A stretch of 5,133 nucleotides of DNA from Methanosarcinales archaeon. GTDB taxonomy: Archaea > Halobacteriota > Methanosarcinia > Methanosarcinales > Methanogasteraceae. The stretch lies in assembly GCA_030605805.1 (NCBI GenBank), contig JAUWHQ010000056.1, positions 1-5,133 of the forward strand, written 5' to 3'. The number at the start of each line of letters is the position of its first letter. Position 1 is the stretch's first letter. A model generated the notes under the pieces. It was given only the letters and a program-made list of their open reading frames with translations, did not search any database and was not told where the DNA came from. The position numbers and the translations under genes are program-made. Shown here one piece after another: positions 5,029-5,133 of this stretch.

Positions 5029-5133
5029 ATGAGTGTATTCATAGACCGAGAACGCGAATTATCACTCCTCAAAGAAAGGTTCAGCAGCGACAGAGCCGAG
5101 TTTGTCGTCATCTACGGCAGGCGAAGAATCGGA
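5029..5133 (+). CDS. Second ATPase of the same family, 3'-truncated by the window edge
   Basis: The first 35 codons of another archaeal ATPase_2-type protein are present and run open to the last base. It begins MSVFIDRERELSLL and reaches EFVVIYGRRRIG, so the window ends inside Walker A (GxxxxGKT), before the Lys-Thr. Aligned with the first ATPase from the FxDRE motif, 18 of 32 residues are identical, so the two are clear but diverged paralogues. ATG 5029 is supported by the start of the family motif and by a TATA box 30 nt upstream, with no Shine-Dalgarno site. Whether it has a full ATPase domain, a winged helix and a nuclease-fold C-terminus, or is a broken copy, cannot be seen here. Confidence 0.82.
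   Translation, partial: MSVFIDRERELSLLKERFSSDRAEFVVIYGRRRIG

Overview
The window looks like a piece of an archaeal chromosome, most likely euryarchaeal. The evidence is a TraB-type membrane protein of the archaeal architecture, an HMG-CoA reductase of the mevalonate (isoprenoid lipid) pathway, and at least one archaeal P-loop ATPase with a DUF234-like nuclease-fold C-terminus. In addition, three genes have an archaeal-style TATA box about 30 nt before the ATG, as expected for leaderless transcripts. The genus cannot be fixed from the sequence. An Archaeoglobi or Methanosarcinales/ANME-like relative is a guess, based on the class II type of the reductase and the medium base composition.

Layout. 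Positions 1-2380 (+) hold a two-gene unit: the 3' part of hmgA (class II HMG-CoA reductase, 5' end outside the window) followed at once by a TraB/PrgY-family membrane protein. The junction is either a 4-nt overlap (TTG start) or an 8-nt gap (ATG start, preferred). Positions 2488-3342 (-) hold a complete aroE (shikimate dehydrogenase), convergent with traB. The 107-bp gap between them has a T-run for the + strand, a small imperfect hairpin and a C-rich stretch. Positions 3343-3591 are a divergent promoter region serving aroE to the left and an ATPase to the right.

Positions 3592-4929 (+) encode the ATPase/winged-helix/PD-(D/E)XK-like protein. The much longer open frame that begins inside aroE is not its real start. 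At 5029 a second gene of the same ATPase family begins and is cut by the window end inside its Walker A motif.

How the genes relate. hmgA and aroE are housekeeping biosynthesis genes (isoprenoid lipids; aromatic amino acids). traB is of unknown role and is probably co-transcribed with hmgA. The ATPase pair looks like an accessory block: more AT-rich than its neighbours, rich in AGA/AGG arginine codons, and present in at least two tandem copies. The two copies share blocks of promoter sequence at the same distance from the ATG, and each carries a small GTAT-type dyad at or over its start codon. This pair and its apparently shared control signal are the part most worth a second look. No rRNA, tRNA, CRISPR array or insertion sequence was seen.
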